From assembly GCF_002836355.1 (NCBI RefSeq), contig NZ_PJCA01000038.1, forward strand, positions 1 to 64,000: a DNA stretch of 64,000 nt. The letters are read 5' to 3'. Source of the stretch: Moritella sp. Urea-trap-13 (lineage in GTDB: Bacteria > Pseudomonadota > Gammaproteobacteria > Enterobacterales > Moritellaceae). The notes beneath the pieces are model-generated. The model saw only the letters and a program-made list of their open reading frames with translations, ran no database searches and was not told the origin of the DNA. Position numbers and translations under genes: made by a program. Below are positions 19,577 to 28,174 of the stretch, piece by piece (position 1 is the stretch's first letter; each line of letters begins with the position of its first letter).

Positions 19577-19604
19577 ATTATGCACTATTAACTAGAATTA
19601 ACTA
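19577..19604 (-). promoter_or_regulatory. Candidate gmtY promoter with paired TAGTTAAT repeats
   Basis: On the minus strand two copies of TAGTTAAT (19597-19604 and 19587-19594) stand 10 bp apart, one DNA turn, followed by a -10-like CATAAT (19577-19582). The -35 is poor. The repeats overlap where a -35 would be, so they could be an operator or a recombinase-binding site. This is inference only. Confidence 0.4.
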
Positions 19605-19614
19605 CATTTAATAT

Positions 19615-19643
19615 ACAAAAAAAGATCCCATTTAATGAGATCT
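19615..19643 (-). terminator. Island-side terminator facing phoR
   Basis: Read on the minus strand AAGATCTCA pairs with TGGGATCTT (one wobble pair) and is followed by a run of seven T. It lies inside the right end of the island, downstream of phoR, so it would stop phoR transcription from entering gmtY. This is consistent with loss of the native phoR terminator. Confidence 0.65.
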
Positions 19644-19743
19644 TATATGTATTTATATATTATTATGTACTAGTAATAACACAACGGATGGGCTTCGAGC
19701 CTAATCACAAGAGCGCGACAAGACCGCAATAAAAGCTGTAACC

Positions 19744-21042
19744 TTAATGACGTTTTACATGCGTCACTAAGGGAAGTGTAAAGCTAAAGCAACTGCCTTT
19801 ATTTACTTTACTGTGAATATCTAACAAGCTGTCATGATTGGTCAATACATGTTTGACAATGGATAAACCAATACCTGAACCACCCGAGTCACGTGAACGT
19901 GCATCATCGACACGATAAAAACGCTCGGTTAAATGATGTACATGTTCCGCAGAGATACCACCACCATTATCGGTCACACTAAAGAAGCCACCAGCAGAAG
20001 TTTGTTTCCACTCCACGACAACTTTACCTTTTTCAGGTGTATAACGTACCGCATTGTAAATTAAGTTAGACACGGCACTGCGTAATTGCGATTCATCCCC
20101 CATGGCAAACAAACCATGTTCGATATGGAATTCAACTTGCAAGGCTTTATCCGCCCCTAAAATTAATACTTCCTGCTCTAACATCGACAGCATAAATGGT
20201 ATATCAACTTGTTTTTCAAAGTCGACAGCTTGTGCAGCTTCAATACGAGACAAGGCCAGCAGTTGATTCACCAATGAATCCATGCGCGCCGTTTGTTCAG
20301 ACATCACTTTATGCGCACGTAAAAACATTTTGTCCGACTCATCCGGTTCCAGCATTTCCAGATAACCTTTTAATACGGTTAACGGCGTGCGTAATTCATG
20401 CGATACATTGCCCATAAAATTACGTCTGACTTGTTCCAGTTGCCGCAGTTCGGTAACATCTCGCGCCACCAGCATCGACTGATCATCAGTATAAGTCATG
20501 ATACGGATTTCTAACGTTTTCGAATTATGTGTCGGAGAAGTGATCTCTAACGGCTCTTGATAGTCTTTAGAATTTAAATATTGGATAAAATCCGGGGTAC
20601 GGATCAAGTTACCAATATGTTGGTTCGCATCTTCCGGCCATTTCAAGCCAATCATTTGCTGCGCTAATTTGTTACACCACATAATCGAATAATCAGTATC
20701 TAACGCCACAACCGCATCGGGTAGCGCCTCAGCACCTTCACGAAAACGGCGGATCACCACACGCAATTCTTTACGCTTACGTTTATGACGACGCTGCAAA
20801 CTGTAGATACCATTAAAAATAGATTCCCAACTGCCTTTGCCTTCTGGCGGCGTCGCACTACGCCCTATCCACAGCCATTTATGCAATACATATTGATTAC
20901 GGTATAGGGCAATAACATTAACTACAGCCGCAATGAGTAAACTCAAGGTGATGTTATCAATGATTAAACCAACAAGAAAAAACGGGATATACCAATAGGC
21001 CAGTCGCCATAAGCCACTGACAAAAACATTCGTTTTATTCAT
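19744..21042 (-). CDS. phoR: Phosphate regulon sensor histidine kinase PhoR
   Basis: Membrane-bound sensor kinase that phosphorylates PhoB under phosphate limitation. It has 432 residues: two membrane segments in the first 50 residues with no large periplasmic loop, a PAS domain (about 100-195), HisKA with the phosphoacceptor His 215 in VSHELRTPL, and a HATPase domain with NLIYNAVRYTP and the G box DSGGSGIGLSIV. This is the usual PhoR layout, in which the signal comes from PstSCAB-PhoU. It starts 22 bases after phoB. Its own terminator appears to be split by the island. Confidence 0.95.
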   Translation of the reverse strand: MNKTNVFVSGLWRLAYWYIPFFLVGLIIDNITLSLLIAAVVNVIALYRNQYVLHKWLWIGRSATPPEGKGSWESIFNGIYSLQRRHKRKRKELRVVIRRFREGAEALPDAVVALDTDYSIMWCNKLAQQMIGLKWPEDANQHIGNLIRTPDFIQYLNSKDYQEPLEITSPTHNSKTLEIRIMTYTDDQSMLVARDVTELRQLEQVRRNFMGNVSHELRTPLTVLKGYLEMLEPDESDKMFLRAHKVMSEQTARMDSLVNQLLALSRIEAAQAVDFEKQVDIPFMLSMLEQEVLILGADKALQVEFHIEHGLFAMGDESQLRSAVSNLIYNAVRYTPEKGKVVVEWKQTSAGGFFSVTDNGGGISAEHVHHLTERFYRVDDARSRDSGGSGIGLSIVKHVLTNHDSLLDIHSKVNKGSCFSFTLPLVTHVKRH

Positions 21043-21064
21043 ATTGAAATTTCAACTCTGCTGA

Positions 21065-21751
21065 TTAACGTACCGAGAAGCGATAACCTGCACCACGTAC
21101 AGTTTGCACATATTTATCATGTTCACTCGGTGTTAATGCTTTGCGTAAGCGACGAATATGCACATCAACCGTGCGGTCTTCGACATACACATTCATACCC
21201 CAAACATTATCGAGTAACTGCTCTCGGCTGTATACGCGCTCGGTATGGGTCATAAAAAAGTGCAATAGTTTAAATTCTGTTGGGCCGATATCAATCACTA
21301 CGTCTCCGGCGGAAACTCGATGGGCAACAGGATCAAGCTGTAAACCACTAATATCAATGACCGAATCTTGGGTCATTGGCGCGACGCGGCGCATCACTGC
21401 ATTTAAGCGGGCAATCAATTCTTTTGGTGAGAATGGCTTAGTAATGTAATCATCTGCCCCCACTTCCAAGCCTTTAACTTTGTCTTCCTCTTCACCACGT
21501 GCTGTTAACATCACGACCGGAATAGCGGATGAATGAGGTTGAGATTTTAGGTGTTTAATATATTTAATGCCACTGCCACCAGGCAGCATCCAATCGAGTA
21601 AGATCAAATCAGGGTAAGGTTCAACGAGTCGCTCTACCGCTTCAGGATAATCCCCAGCTTCAACGACATCAAATCCTTTTTGCTCTAATGCAAAACACAG
21701 CATTTCACGGATCGCAAGTTCATCTTCAACTACTAAAATTCGCTTAGACAC
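21065..21751 (-). CDS. phoB: Phosphate response regulator PhoB
   Basis: OmpR-family transcription activator of the Pho regulon, 228 residues. The receiver domain has the acidic pair at 9-10, the phosphorylation site Asp 53 in LLDWMLPG and the switch Lys 105 in TKPF. The C-terminal winged helix (about 130-228) shows [15 protein letters not shown] and VRGAGYRFS, nearly as in E. coli PhoB. It would bind the Pho boxes found before pstS, pstC and the Na+/phosphate symporter. It is the first gene of phoBR. Confidence 0.97.
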   Translation of the reverse strand: MSKRILVVEDELAIREMLCFALEQKGFDVVEAGDYPEAVERLVEPYPDLILLDWMLPGGSGIKYIKHLKSQPHSSAIPVVMLTARGEEEDKVKGLEVGADDYITKPFSPKELIARLNAVMRRVAPMTQDSVIDISGLQLDPVAHRVSAGDVVIDIGPTEFKLLHFFMTHTERVYSREQLLDNVWGMNVYVEDRTVDVHIRRLRKALTPSEHDKYVQTVRGAGYRFSVR

Positions 21752-21816
21752 TTTGAATATCCTTTACTATTCATCCCTTTATTAACTGTATCCAGTCAGT
21801 AAAAGATTTATATTTT

Positions 21817-21863
21817 ATACCCAAGCTAGTCTCTGATATAGCATTTTTCAGTAGCTTGGGTAT
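21817..21863. repeat. 12-bp perfect inverted repeat upstream of phoB
   Basis: ATACCCAAGCTA (21817-21828) and TAGCTTGGGTAT (21852-21863) are perfect inverse copies around a 23-base loop. Similar ATACCCAAGCTA palindromes recur in Vibrio-type genomes as small interspersed repeats, so this may be a mini-mobile or REP-like unit. That comparison is from memory. Confidence 0.7.
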
Positions 21864-21941
21864 GTGATGAAAGATTCGTTTATCTTTCGACTTTAACTGA
21901 AATCGATTATCTGCTCAATATGTTTCAGAATTATTACATTG

Positions 21942-21959
21942 ATGAATTATTTATGAAAA
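21942..21959 (-). promoter_or_regulatory. Weak candidate Pho box of phoB
   Basis: On the minus strand TTTTCAT-AAAT-AATTCAT has the 11-bp period, and its first half equals the first half of the E. coli phoB Pho box. The second half matches poorly and no good -10 stands 10 bases on. It would mean autoregulation of phoBR. Confidence 0.35.
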
Positions 21960-22197
21960 AATCGATTTAGACCGAACAAATCACAGCAATTATGTATAAA
22001 TATAATACTTAATTGAACCAATCAGTTTAATAACAAAAATAACCATCACAATAAACCTATGGCGATCATCATTAATGTTTACCACACTAAACTTAAGTCA
22101 GCCATAAGCAGATAGTTCGCCACGAACCAAACTGGCAATTTTCAATAGCCTTAAGTATACTGGTTATCCAAACAGTTGATACCAAGGTCCTGCTATA

Positions 22198-23112
22198 ATG
22201 TGGTTTAAAAACTTACTAATTTATCGTTTCACTCGTCCATTTGAACTAGATATTGAGCAACTTGAAACCAAGTTAGCTGACTTCCCGTTTACCCCTTGCG
22301 GTAGTCAAGACTTGTCAAAGTTCGGTTGGATCAAACCACTGGGTAAATCAGGCCAAGCGTTAACACACGGCATCACAGATAACATCCTTATCTGTGCTAA
22401 AAAAGAAGACCGCGTATTACCTGCCTCTGTGGTTAAAGACATGCTACAAGAAAAAGTAGACACCATTGAAGCAGAACAAGGTCGTGGCCTGAAGAAAAAA
22501 GAAAAAGATGCACTGAAAGAAGACATCGTTCATCAATTATTACCACGTGCATTCCCACGTAGCAGCCAAACATTTGCTTGGATCTGTCCTTCACAAAATT
22601 TATTAGTGGTTGATGCGTCAAGTGCTAAAAAAGCCGAAGACTTAATCGCATTATTACGTAAGTGTGTAGGTAGCCTGCCTGTAATTCCAGTGGCGTTAAC
22701 AACACCAGCAGATGTAACCATGACAGAATGGTTAAATAACGGTACTGCAGCACCAGGTTTTGAGTTAGGTGATGAAGCTGAATTACGTTCTGCGCTTGAA
22801 CATGGCGGTATTATCCGTTGTAAAGAGCAAGACTTAACCAGCGAAGAGATCCAACACCATCTTAACGCCGATAAGTTGGTAACAAAATTGGCCTTAGATT
22901 GGAGTGAATCACTGTCTTTCTTACTGGGCGAAGACATGTCAGTAAAACGTCTTAAATTTAGCGATCTCATCAGAGAACAGAATGATGATGTAGCAACCGA
23001 TGACTACGCGGCTAAATTTGATGCTGACTTTGCCTTGATGACTGGCGAGTTGATGCGCTTTATCCCAGACCTTATCACTGCATTAGGCGGCGAAGAAGCA
23101 ACAACAAAATAA
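22198..23112 (+). CDS. rdgC: Recombination-associated protein RdgC
   Basis: A ring-forming, nucleoid-associated DNA-binding protein that modulates RecA-dependent recombination. The 304-residue product matches E. coli RdgC in length and in the N-terminal pattern MWFKNLLIYRFTRPF, the central LLPRAFPRSSQTFAWICP and the C-terminal SFLLGEDMSVKRLKFSD. It is a single gene divergent from phoB, with no terminator of note; a 490-base intergenic region follows. Confidence 0.96.
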   Translation: MWFKNLLIYRFTRPFELDIEQLETKLADFPFTPCGSQDLSKFGWIKPLGKSGQALTHGITDNILICAKKEDRVLPASVVKDMLQEKVDTIEAEQGRGLKKKEKDALKEDIVHQLLPRAFPRSSQTFAWICPSQNLLVVDASSAKKAEDLIALLRKCVGSLPVIPVALTTPADVTMTEWLNNGTAAPGFELGDEAELRSALEHGGIIRCKEQDLTSEEIQHHLNADKLVTKLALDWSESLSFLLGEDMSVKRLKFSDLIREQNDDVATDDYAAKFDADFALMTGELMRFIPDLITALGGEEATTK

Positions 23113-23500
<388 letters not shown>

Positions 23501-23506
23501 AAATCA

Positions 23507-23540
23507 CTGTCATATTACTGTCACACAACTTTGTTCTAAT
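23507..23540 (+). promoter_or_regulatory. Pho box and -10 of the Na+/phosphate symporter gene
   Basis: CTGTCAT (23507-23513), ATTA, CTGTCAC (23518-23524) is a near-perfect PhoB site. TCTAAT (23535-23540) follows after 10 bases as -10. This is the same layout as at pstC and pstS. Confidence 0.92.
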
Positions 23541-23601
23541 CCTTCTCGTCAACTAACTGAAGCAAATCTGTCAAGAGCGACGGATAAAACGGTACCTAGA
23601 G

Positions 23602-24756
23602 ATGAAAAACAACAACGAAGCAATTGAATTGAACCCAAGCACAATGAGAAAAGTATTCAGCTGGGTAAGTGTAGCCGCATTGGTATACTTCGTATTGGTA
23701 GCAGTATCTACAGTAAGTGGAGGCTTTAAAATGTTCTCCGGTGGTAGCGCTGGTGCAGAACAAATATTCGCTTTCGCAACTAACCCATTTGTCGCTTTAT
23801 TATTAGGTATCCTAGTAACAGCGTTAGTACAATCTTCAAGTACAGTAACATCAGTAATCGTTGGCTTAGTAGCCGGTGGTTTACCAATCTCAATCGCAAT
23901 CCCAATGGTTATGGGTGCGAACATGGGTACGACAATCACTAATACTTTCGTGAGCATGGGTCATATCCGTGACAAGAAAGAGTTTGAACGTGCATTTAGT
24001 GCTGCAACAGTACATGACTTCTTTAACTTATTAGCCGTTGCTATCTTCCTACCATTGGAAATTGCCTTCGGTATCCTTGAGAAAATGGCAACCTTCCTAG
24101 CAGATTTCTTTGTTGGTGGTAGCAGCTTAAGCATTAAAGAATTCAACTTTATTAAACCGTTAACTAAACCTGCGGTAAACCAAATTAAAGAACTTGCTGG
24201 TTCATTACCTGTAGAGAGTAATACAGCTGGTCTAGTAATGGTGTTCATCGGTATCTTCATGATTGGTTTCTCAGTTACCTTCCTAGGTAAAGTATTGAAA
24301 TCAGTAATGGTTGGTCGTGCTAAAGCAGTATTACACGGTGCCATCGGTCGTGGTCCAGTAAGCGGTATCTTATCGGGTACAGCAGTAACTGTGATGGTGC
24401 AATCATCATCAACGACAACGAGCTTAATGATCCCACTAGCGGGTAGCGGCGTGTTTACCACACGTCAAATCTTCCCATTCACACTGGGTGCGAACATAGG
24501 TACAACAATTACAGCGTTACTTGCTGCAACATCAATCAGTGGTGATACAGCACAGCTAGCAATGACAATCGCCCTTGTACATGTAATGTTTAACCTGTTC
24601 GCAGTAGCACTTATCTACGGTATCCCGTTCCTACGTGAGATTCCAATTAAGTGTGCAGAGTCGTTAGCGCGTCAAGGTACTGAAAATAAATTTATCGCTT
24701 TTGGTTATGTGATTGGTGCTTTCTTCGCACTACCTGGTTTGATGATTATTTTCTAA
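23602..24756 (+). CDS. nptA: Sodium-dependent phosphate symporter (NptA type)
   Basis: An inner-membrane Na+/Pi cotransporter of the PhoU-less NptA/SLC34 type, 384 residues with about eight membrane segments. The two inverted QSSS repeats that line the transport path are clear: ALVQSSSTVTSVIVG near 75-90 and VMVQSSSTTTSLMIP near 270-285, each followed by GANMGTTIT or GANIGTTIT. It provides a second phosphate uptake route beside Pst. The Pho box upstream predicts induction by PhoB, as reported for related vibrios. A strong terminator follows. Confidence 0.92.
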   Translation: MKNNNEAIELNPSTMRKVFSWVSVAALVYFVLVAVSTVSGGFKMFSGGSAGAEQIFAFATNPFVALLLGILVTALVQSSSTVTSVIVGLVAGGLPISIAIPMVMGANMGTTITNTFVSMGHIRDKKEFERAFSAATVHDFFNLLAVAIFLPLEIAFGILEKMATFLADFFVGGSSLSIKEFNFIKPLTKPAVNQIKELAGSLPVESNTAGLVMVFIGIFMIGFSVTFLGKVLKSVMVGRAKAVLHGAIGRGPVSGILSGTAVTVMVQSSSTTTSLMIPLAGSGVFTTRQIFPFTLGANIGTTITALLAATSISGDTAQLAMTIALVHVMFNLFAVALIYGIPFLREIPIKCAESLARQGTENKFIAFGYVIGAFFALPGLMIIF

Positions 24757-24782
24757 ATCCAGATTGCAAAAAATGACTAAAT

Positions 24783-24812
24783 AAAAAGCTCAGACTTGTT
24801 CTGAGCTTTTTT
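24783..24812 (+). terminator. Terminator of the Na+/phosphate symporter gene
   Basis: Stem AAAAAGCTCAGA (24783-24794) with TCTGAGCTTTTTT (24800-24812), T-rich 3' end, 27 bases past the stop. Confidence 0.93.
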
Positions 24813-24967
24813 GTATCTGCACGAAAATATCAGTTAACGCCGCCAAGACTCTTCCAACAAAACCTGATCCAGATCAACACCAAAATACCGACCAACACGT
24901 AGAATCGCGAACCTTGATGTCCGAAGGGCATTCCCTGACTTGAACTCAGACAATAATTGAGGTTGAC

Positions 24968-26344
24968 ATGTTTACTCCAGAATTACTTTCCCCTGCCGGT
25001 TCTTTAAAGAACATGCGCTATGCTTTTGCTTACGGTGCTGATGCTGTTTACGCTGGCCAACCACGCTATAGCCTACGTGTTCGTAACAATGAATTTAGCT
25101 TAGAAAACCTAGAAATTGGTATCAATGAAGCGCACGCGCTTGGTAAGCAATTCTATGTGGTTTGTAATATCCAACCTCATAACTCAAAATTAAAAACCTT
25201 CATCCGTGATTTAACGCCAATCATCGCGATGAAGCCAGACGCGATTATCATGTCAGATCCAGGTCTGATCATGATGGTACGTGAAGCGTTTCCTGACATG
25301 GTTATTCACCTGTCGGTACAAGCAAACGCAGTAAACTGGGCAACCGTTAAATTCTGGTATACCCAAGGTATCAAGCGTGTGATCTTATCGCGTGAATTAT
25401 CACTGGATGAAATTGAAGATATTCGTTTCCACTGCCCTGACATGGAAATTGAAGTATTTGTACACGGCGCACTGTGCATGGCTTACTCTGGCCGCTGCCT
25501 ATTATCTGGTTACATTAACAAACGCGATCCAAACCAAGGTTCATGCACGAACTCATGCCGTTGGAAATACGATGCGCATGAAGCGACCGAAAATGAAACC
25601 GGTGATATTGTTGCTAGCAACCCTGAAATCTATCAACCTGAAGCGCAAATATATACGCCTGAGCCGACATTAGGTATAGGCAAACCGACTGACCAAATAT
25701 TCTTATTACAAGAACAGGGTCGTCCAAATGAATATATGCCTGCATTTGAAGATGAGCATGGTACTTACATCATGAACTCAAAGGACCTACGTGCAATCCA
25801 ACACGTTGAGCGTCTGACTAAAATGGGCGTACATTCATTAAAAATTGAAGGTCGTACTAAATCGTTCTACTACTGTGCCCGTACAGCACAAGTATACAAG
25901 CAAGCGATTAATGATGCAGTTGCAGGCCGTGACTTTGATCCATCACTATTGGGCACACTAGAGCACCTTGCACACCGTGGTTATACCGAAGGTTTCTTAA
26001 GCCGTCATACTCACGATGCATACCAAAACTACGATTACGGTTACTCAATCAGTGAAACACAACAGTTTGTTGGTGAGTTCAATGGCCGTAACGATAAAGG
26101 TCTTGCTGAAGTGATTGTGAAGAACAAATTCTTAGTCGGTGATTCTTTAGAGCTAATGACGCCACAAGGTAACATGACCTTCAAGCTTGATGAGTTAGAA
26201 AACCGTAAAGGCGAAGCAATGGACGTTGCACCAGGTTCTGGTCACATAGTTTACTTACCGGTGCCAGAAGAAGTTGAGCTGGATCATGCGCTACTGATGC
26301 GTAACTTTGCCAATAGTGAAGATACCCGTAACCCGCATAAATAA
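24968..26344 (+). CDS. yegQ: tRNA 5-hydroxyuridine synthesis protein YegQ/TrhP (U32 peptidase-like)
   Basis: A U32-family protein of 458 residues needed for prephenate-dependent hydroxylation of wobble uridine in tRNA. The N-terminus LLSPAGSLKNMRYAFAYGADAVYAGQ is typical. The cysteine set for the Fe-S cluster is visible in HGALCMAYSGRCLLSG and GSCTNSCRW. TGAGGT precedes the ATG. The ferredoxin gene that follows 26 bases on is its usual neighbour and probable electron source. Two further U32 proteins, UbiU and UbiV, are encoded 4 kb away. Confidence 0.94.
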   Translation: MFTPELLSPAGSLKNMRYAFAYGADAVYAGQPRYSLRVRNNEFSLENLEIGINEAHALGKQFYVVCNIQPHNSKLKTFIRDLTPIIAMKPDAIIMSDPGLIMMVREAFPDMVIHLSVQANAVNWATVKFWYTQGIKRVILSRELSLDEIEDIRFHCPDMEIEVFVHGALCMAYSGRCLLSGYINKRDPNQGSCTNSCRWKYDAHEATENETGDIVASNPEIYQPEAQIYTPEPTLGIGKPTDQIFLLQEQGRPNEYMPAFEDEHGTYIMNSKDLRAIQHVERLTKMGVHSLKIEGRTKSFYYCARTAQVYKQAINDAVAGRDFDPSLLGTLEHLAHRGYTEGFLSRHTHDAYQNYDYGYSISETQQFVGEFNGRNDKGLAEVIVKNKFLVGDSLELMTPQGNMTFKLDELENRKGEAMDVAPGSGHIVYLPVPEEVELDHALLMRNFANSEDTRNPHK

Positions 26345-26370
26345 TCCATTAAGAAAGAAGAAATAACCTT

Positions 26371-26634
26371 ATGGCATTATTAATTAATGATAAGTGTATT
26401 AACTGCGATATGTGCGATCCGGAATGTCCGAATGGCGCTATCACCTTTGGTGCCAAGATTTATGAAATCGACCCGCTGTTATGCACTGAATGCGTAGGTC
26501 ATTATGATAAACCAACCTGTAAGACGGTTTGCCCGATTAACTGCATTATTACCGACCCGGATCATGTAGAAAAAGAGGACGCATTATGGGAAAAATTTGT
26601 CATGATCCAAGAAGCAACAAAAGCAGCACACTAA
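26371..26634 (+). CDS. yfhL: YfhL-type 2[4Fe-4S] ferredoxin
   Basis: An 87-residue cytoplasmic ferredoxin. The first cluster motif CINCDMCDPECP is at residues 9-20, and a second, with the longer spacing typical of YfhL/Alvin ferredoxins, runs CTECVGHYDKPTCKTVCP at about 38-55. It follows yegQ in the same direction and probably the same transcript, consistent with reported genetic links between YfhL and the YegQ tRNA modification. It ends before a bidirectional terminator. Confidence 0.93.
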   Translation: MALLINDKCINCDMCDPECPNGAITFGAKIYEIDPLLCTECVGHYDKPTCKTVCPINCIITDPDHVEKEDALWEKFVMIQEATKAAH

Positions 26635-26705
26635 TCAAGCTAAAGTTTTGATTTCAGACTTGGTTTTATTCCTAGTTTGATTCTGATTTCAGTCTAATAA
26701 ATACG

Positions 26706-26734
26706 AAAACGGCGAGCTTATAGCTCGCCGTTTT
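26706..26734. terminator. Bidirectional terminator yfhL / rimJ
   Basis: AAAACGGCGAGCT (26706-26718) pairs perfectly with AGCTCGCCGTTTT (26722-26734). It has an A-run on one side and a T-run on the other, so it works both ways. The last codons and the stop of rimJ lie within it. Confidence 0.93.
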
Positions 26735-27302
26735 GCTTTCCCGCCGACCAATCTTCATGTAGTAATGCCGTTAATACATGATCTTGCCAACTTCCCGCTA
26801 TTTTTAAGTATTTACGTGCATAACCTTCACGCTCAAAACCTAATCGCTGTAATAACGCACCACTACGCTCATTCACCGGAATGTAATTAGCCATCACTCG
26901 ATTCAAACCTACATTTTCAAACATGAAACCTAAACAAGTTTGCAAAAACTCAACCATCAGCCCCTGCCCTTCATGAACCTTTGAAATTGAATAACCAAGA
27001 TAGCAGGACTTAAACACCCCTTGAATAATGTTACTAAAATTAGCCACCGCGACGATCTCAGCGGTATCCCGGTCGATAGCAATAAAATTAATTGCACTCG
27101 CGGCATTAAATTCAATGCGGATCTGTTCGACACGTAGCTGCCACCAACGCAAGGTATAATAAACCTCACTGCGTATTGGCTCCCAAGGTGCTAAATGAAC
27201 TTGATTACGAATATAATACTGACATAGTTTTTCAGCATCGCTCGCCACCGCCACGCGAATGACTAAACGCTTAGTGACAAATTGGGGGGGATTTGATGAC
27301 AT
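26718..27302 (-). CDS. rimJ: Ribosomal protein S5-alanine N-acetyltransferase RimJ-like (GNAT)
   Basis: GNAT-fold acetyltransferase of 194 residues, the same length as E. coli RimJ. Matching landmarks include TKRLVIRV, HLAPWEPIR, VANFSNIIQGVFKSCYLGYSI, the acetyl-CoA loop HEGQGLM, NRVMANYIPVNERSGALLQRLGF and a C-terminal WQDHVLTAL. The known role is acetylation of the N-terminal alanine of ribosomal protein S5. The stop codon sits inside the terminator stem, so the last seven or so residues (AGKQNGEL) are encoded by the hairpin. It lies 18 bases after the FMN reductase-like gene in the same direction. Confidence 0.85.
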   Translation of the reverse strand: MSSNPPQFVTKRLVIRVAVASDAEKLCQYYIRNQVHLAPWEPIRSEVYYTLRWWQLRVEQIRIEFNAASAINFIAIDRDTAEIVAVANFSNIIQGVFKSCYLGYSISKVHEGQGLMVEFLQTCLGFMFENVGLNRVMANYIPVNERSGALLQRLGFEREGYARKYLKIAGSWQDHVLTALLHEDWSAGKQNGEL

Positions 27303-27320
27303 CGAACACCTCAGCTAAAA

Positions 27321-27899
27321 CTAAGCACGATGTAATCGAGTTGCCGATAATAGACCACCATTATCAACTAACTGCTTCATCAAGCCTAAATTAGCCAGTA
27401 TACGTTCTACTAATAGGGTTTCAAATGGATAATATGTTTCTTTGCAGTTATTCACGGAATCAATCGTCGCGACAATAAAATGTTCCAACACCAAGCAAGT
27501 GCGATTGTTACTAAAGTTAGCCATCGATAGCGCTGTTGGCGAATAAGCGCCACGGCAATTACTGCCAACCCGTAATACCACACAGGGTAATAAGGCTAAA
27601 TGGTCACGTTCACAAAAGGCATAGAAATTATCTAAGCTTTCTTCTTCCCATTCAGGGCTGACAATAATGACCGCATCGGCAAGGCCCATTAATGCTGCGG
27701 TGTCTTGCCATTCATCTTGCCAATCGACAATTTCATTTTTTAATGCTTTATCCCAAATAGGTAAAGCAAGGTTAACAAAATCCAATAAATTCACTTTGCT
27801 AAACAATTGGGACTGCTGGGCTAATTGTAATACCGACTGTGCAACCTTGATGGTTGTCGACCGATTTCGGGTACTACCACTAATAACAACTAGTCTCAC
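27321..27899 (-). CDS. NADPH-dependent FMN reductase-like flavoprotein
   Basis: A 192-residue flavodoxin-fold protein. The FMN phosphate loop is GSTRNRSTT (8-16), and SPEWEEESLDNFYAF shows the PEWNxS-like second flavin motif, though it carries EEE where many relatives have NGS or NHS. It probably reduces flavin or quinone with NAD(P)H, but the altered motif and the missing tyrosine-rich loop leave the activity open. It is probably co-transcribed with rimJ downstream. Confidence 0.65.
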   Translation of the reverse strand: MRLVVISGSTRNRSTTIKVAQSVLQLAQQSQLFSKVNLLDFVNLALPIWDKALKNEIVDWQDEWQDTAALMGLADAVIIVSPEWEEESLDNFYAFCERDHLALLPCVVLRVGSNCRGAYSPTALSMANFSNNRTCLVLEHFIVATIDSVNNCKETYYPFETLLVERILANLGLMKQLVDNGGLLSATRLHRA

Positions 27900-28174
27900 C
27901 TTATGCTCCTTACATCAAAGACACTCACGATTCAGTGAGGCTCATCTCCATATGACATTTTCATTAAGCTAGCGATGATATGAGGGAGCGTCTATAAGGT
28001 CTATAGCAATAGTGCAAAGCAATACTATAACCATACTAAGGCATGATACTAAATAGGCAGGGAAGAATAAGTATGAAGCGCATACCCACTTCGCCCCATC
28101 AGTATGGGGATAAATAACAAAGTGGGATATTTAATCTTCAGGTTCGCAAGGATAACAAACCGAATAAATCATGC
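27900..28174. other. Intergenic gap before ubiT
   Basis: 275 bases. I see no ORF with a ribosome site and no strong hairpin. It should hold the promoter of the FMN reductase-like gene and the 3' end of ubiT. Confidence 0.4.

Larger units (their letters stand above)
12718..19672 (-). mobile_element. Gamma-mobile-trio (GMT) type island with one AIPR cargo gene
   Basis: A block of about 7 kb with four co-directional genes (gmtY-gmtZ-gmtX and an AIPR gene) lies between phoR and the pstS promoter, two loci that belong together functionally. GMT islands are known as active mobile elements that carry defence genes in gammaproteobacteria. The boundaries given are my estimate, based on the 6-bp direct repeat GTACTA at 12718-12723 and 19667-19672. 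Just outside these lie the two arms of a split terminator stem (12703-12711 and 19687-19695). The repeat is short, so the exact ends may be wrong by tens of bases. Confidence 0.75.
21752..22197. other. Divergent intergenic region phoB-rdgC
   Basis: 446 bases with no credible ORF. It holds the phoB and rdgC promoters, a 12-bp inverted repeat and a weak Pho box (both listed separately). Confidence 0.6.

Noticed and set aside
22533-22970. 145-residue frame opposite rdgC
   Set aside because: Lies wholly inside rdgC on the other strand, with no recognisable domain and poor residue composition.
23961-24461. 166-residue frame opposite the Na+/phosphate symporter gene
   Set aside because: Shadow of a membrane protein gene; it has no start signal and the sense gene is fully convincing.
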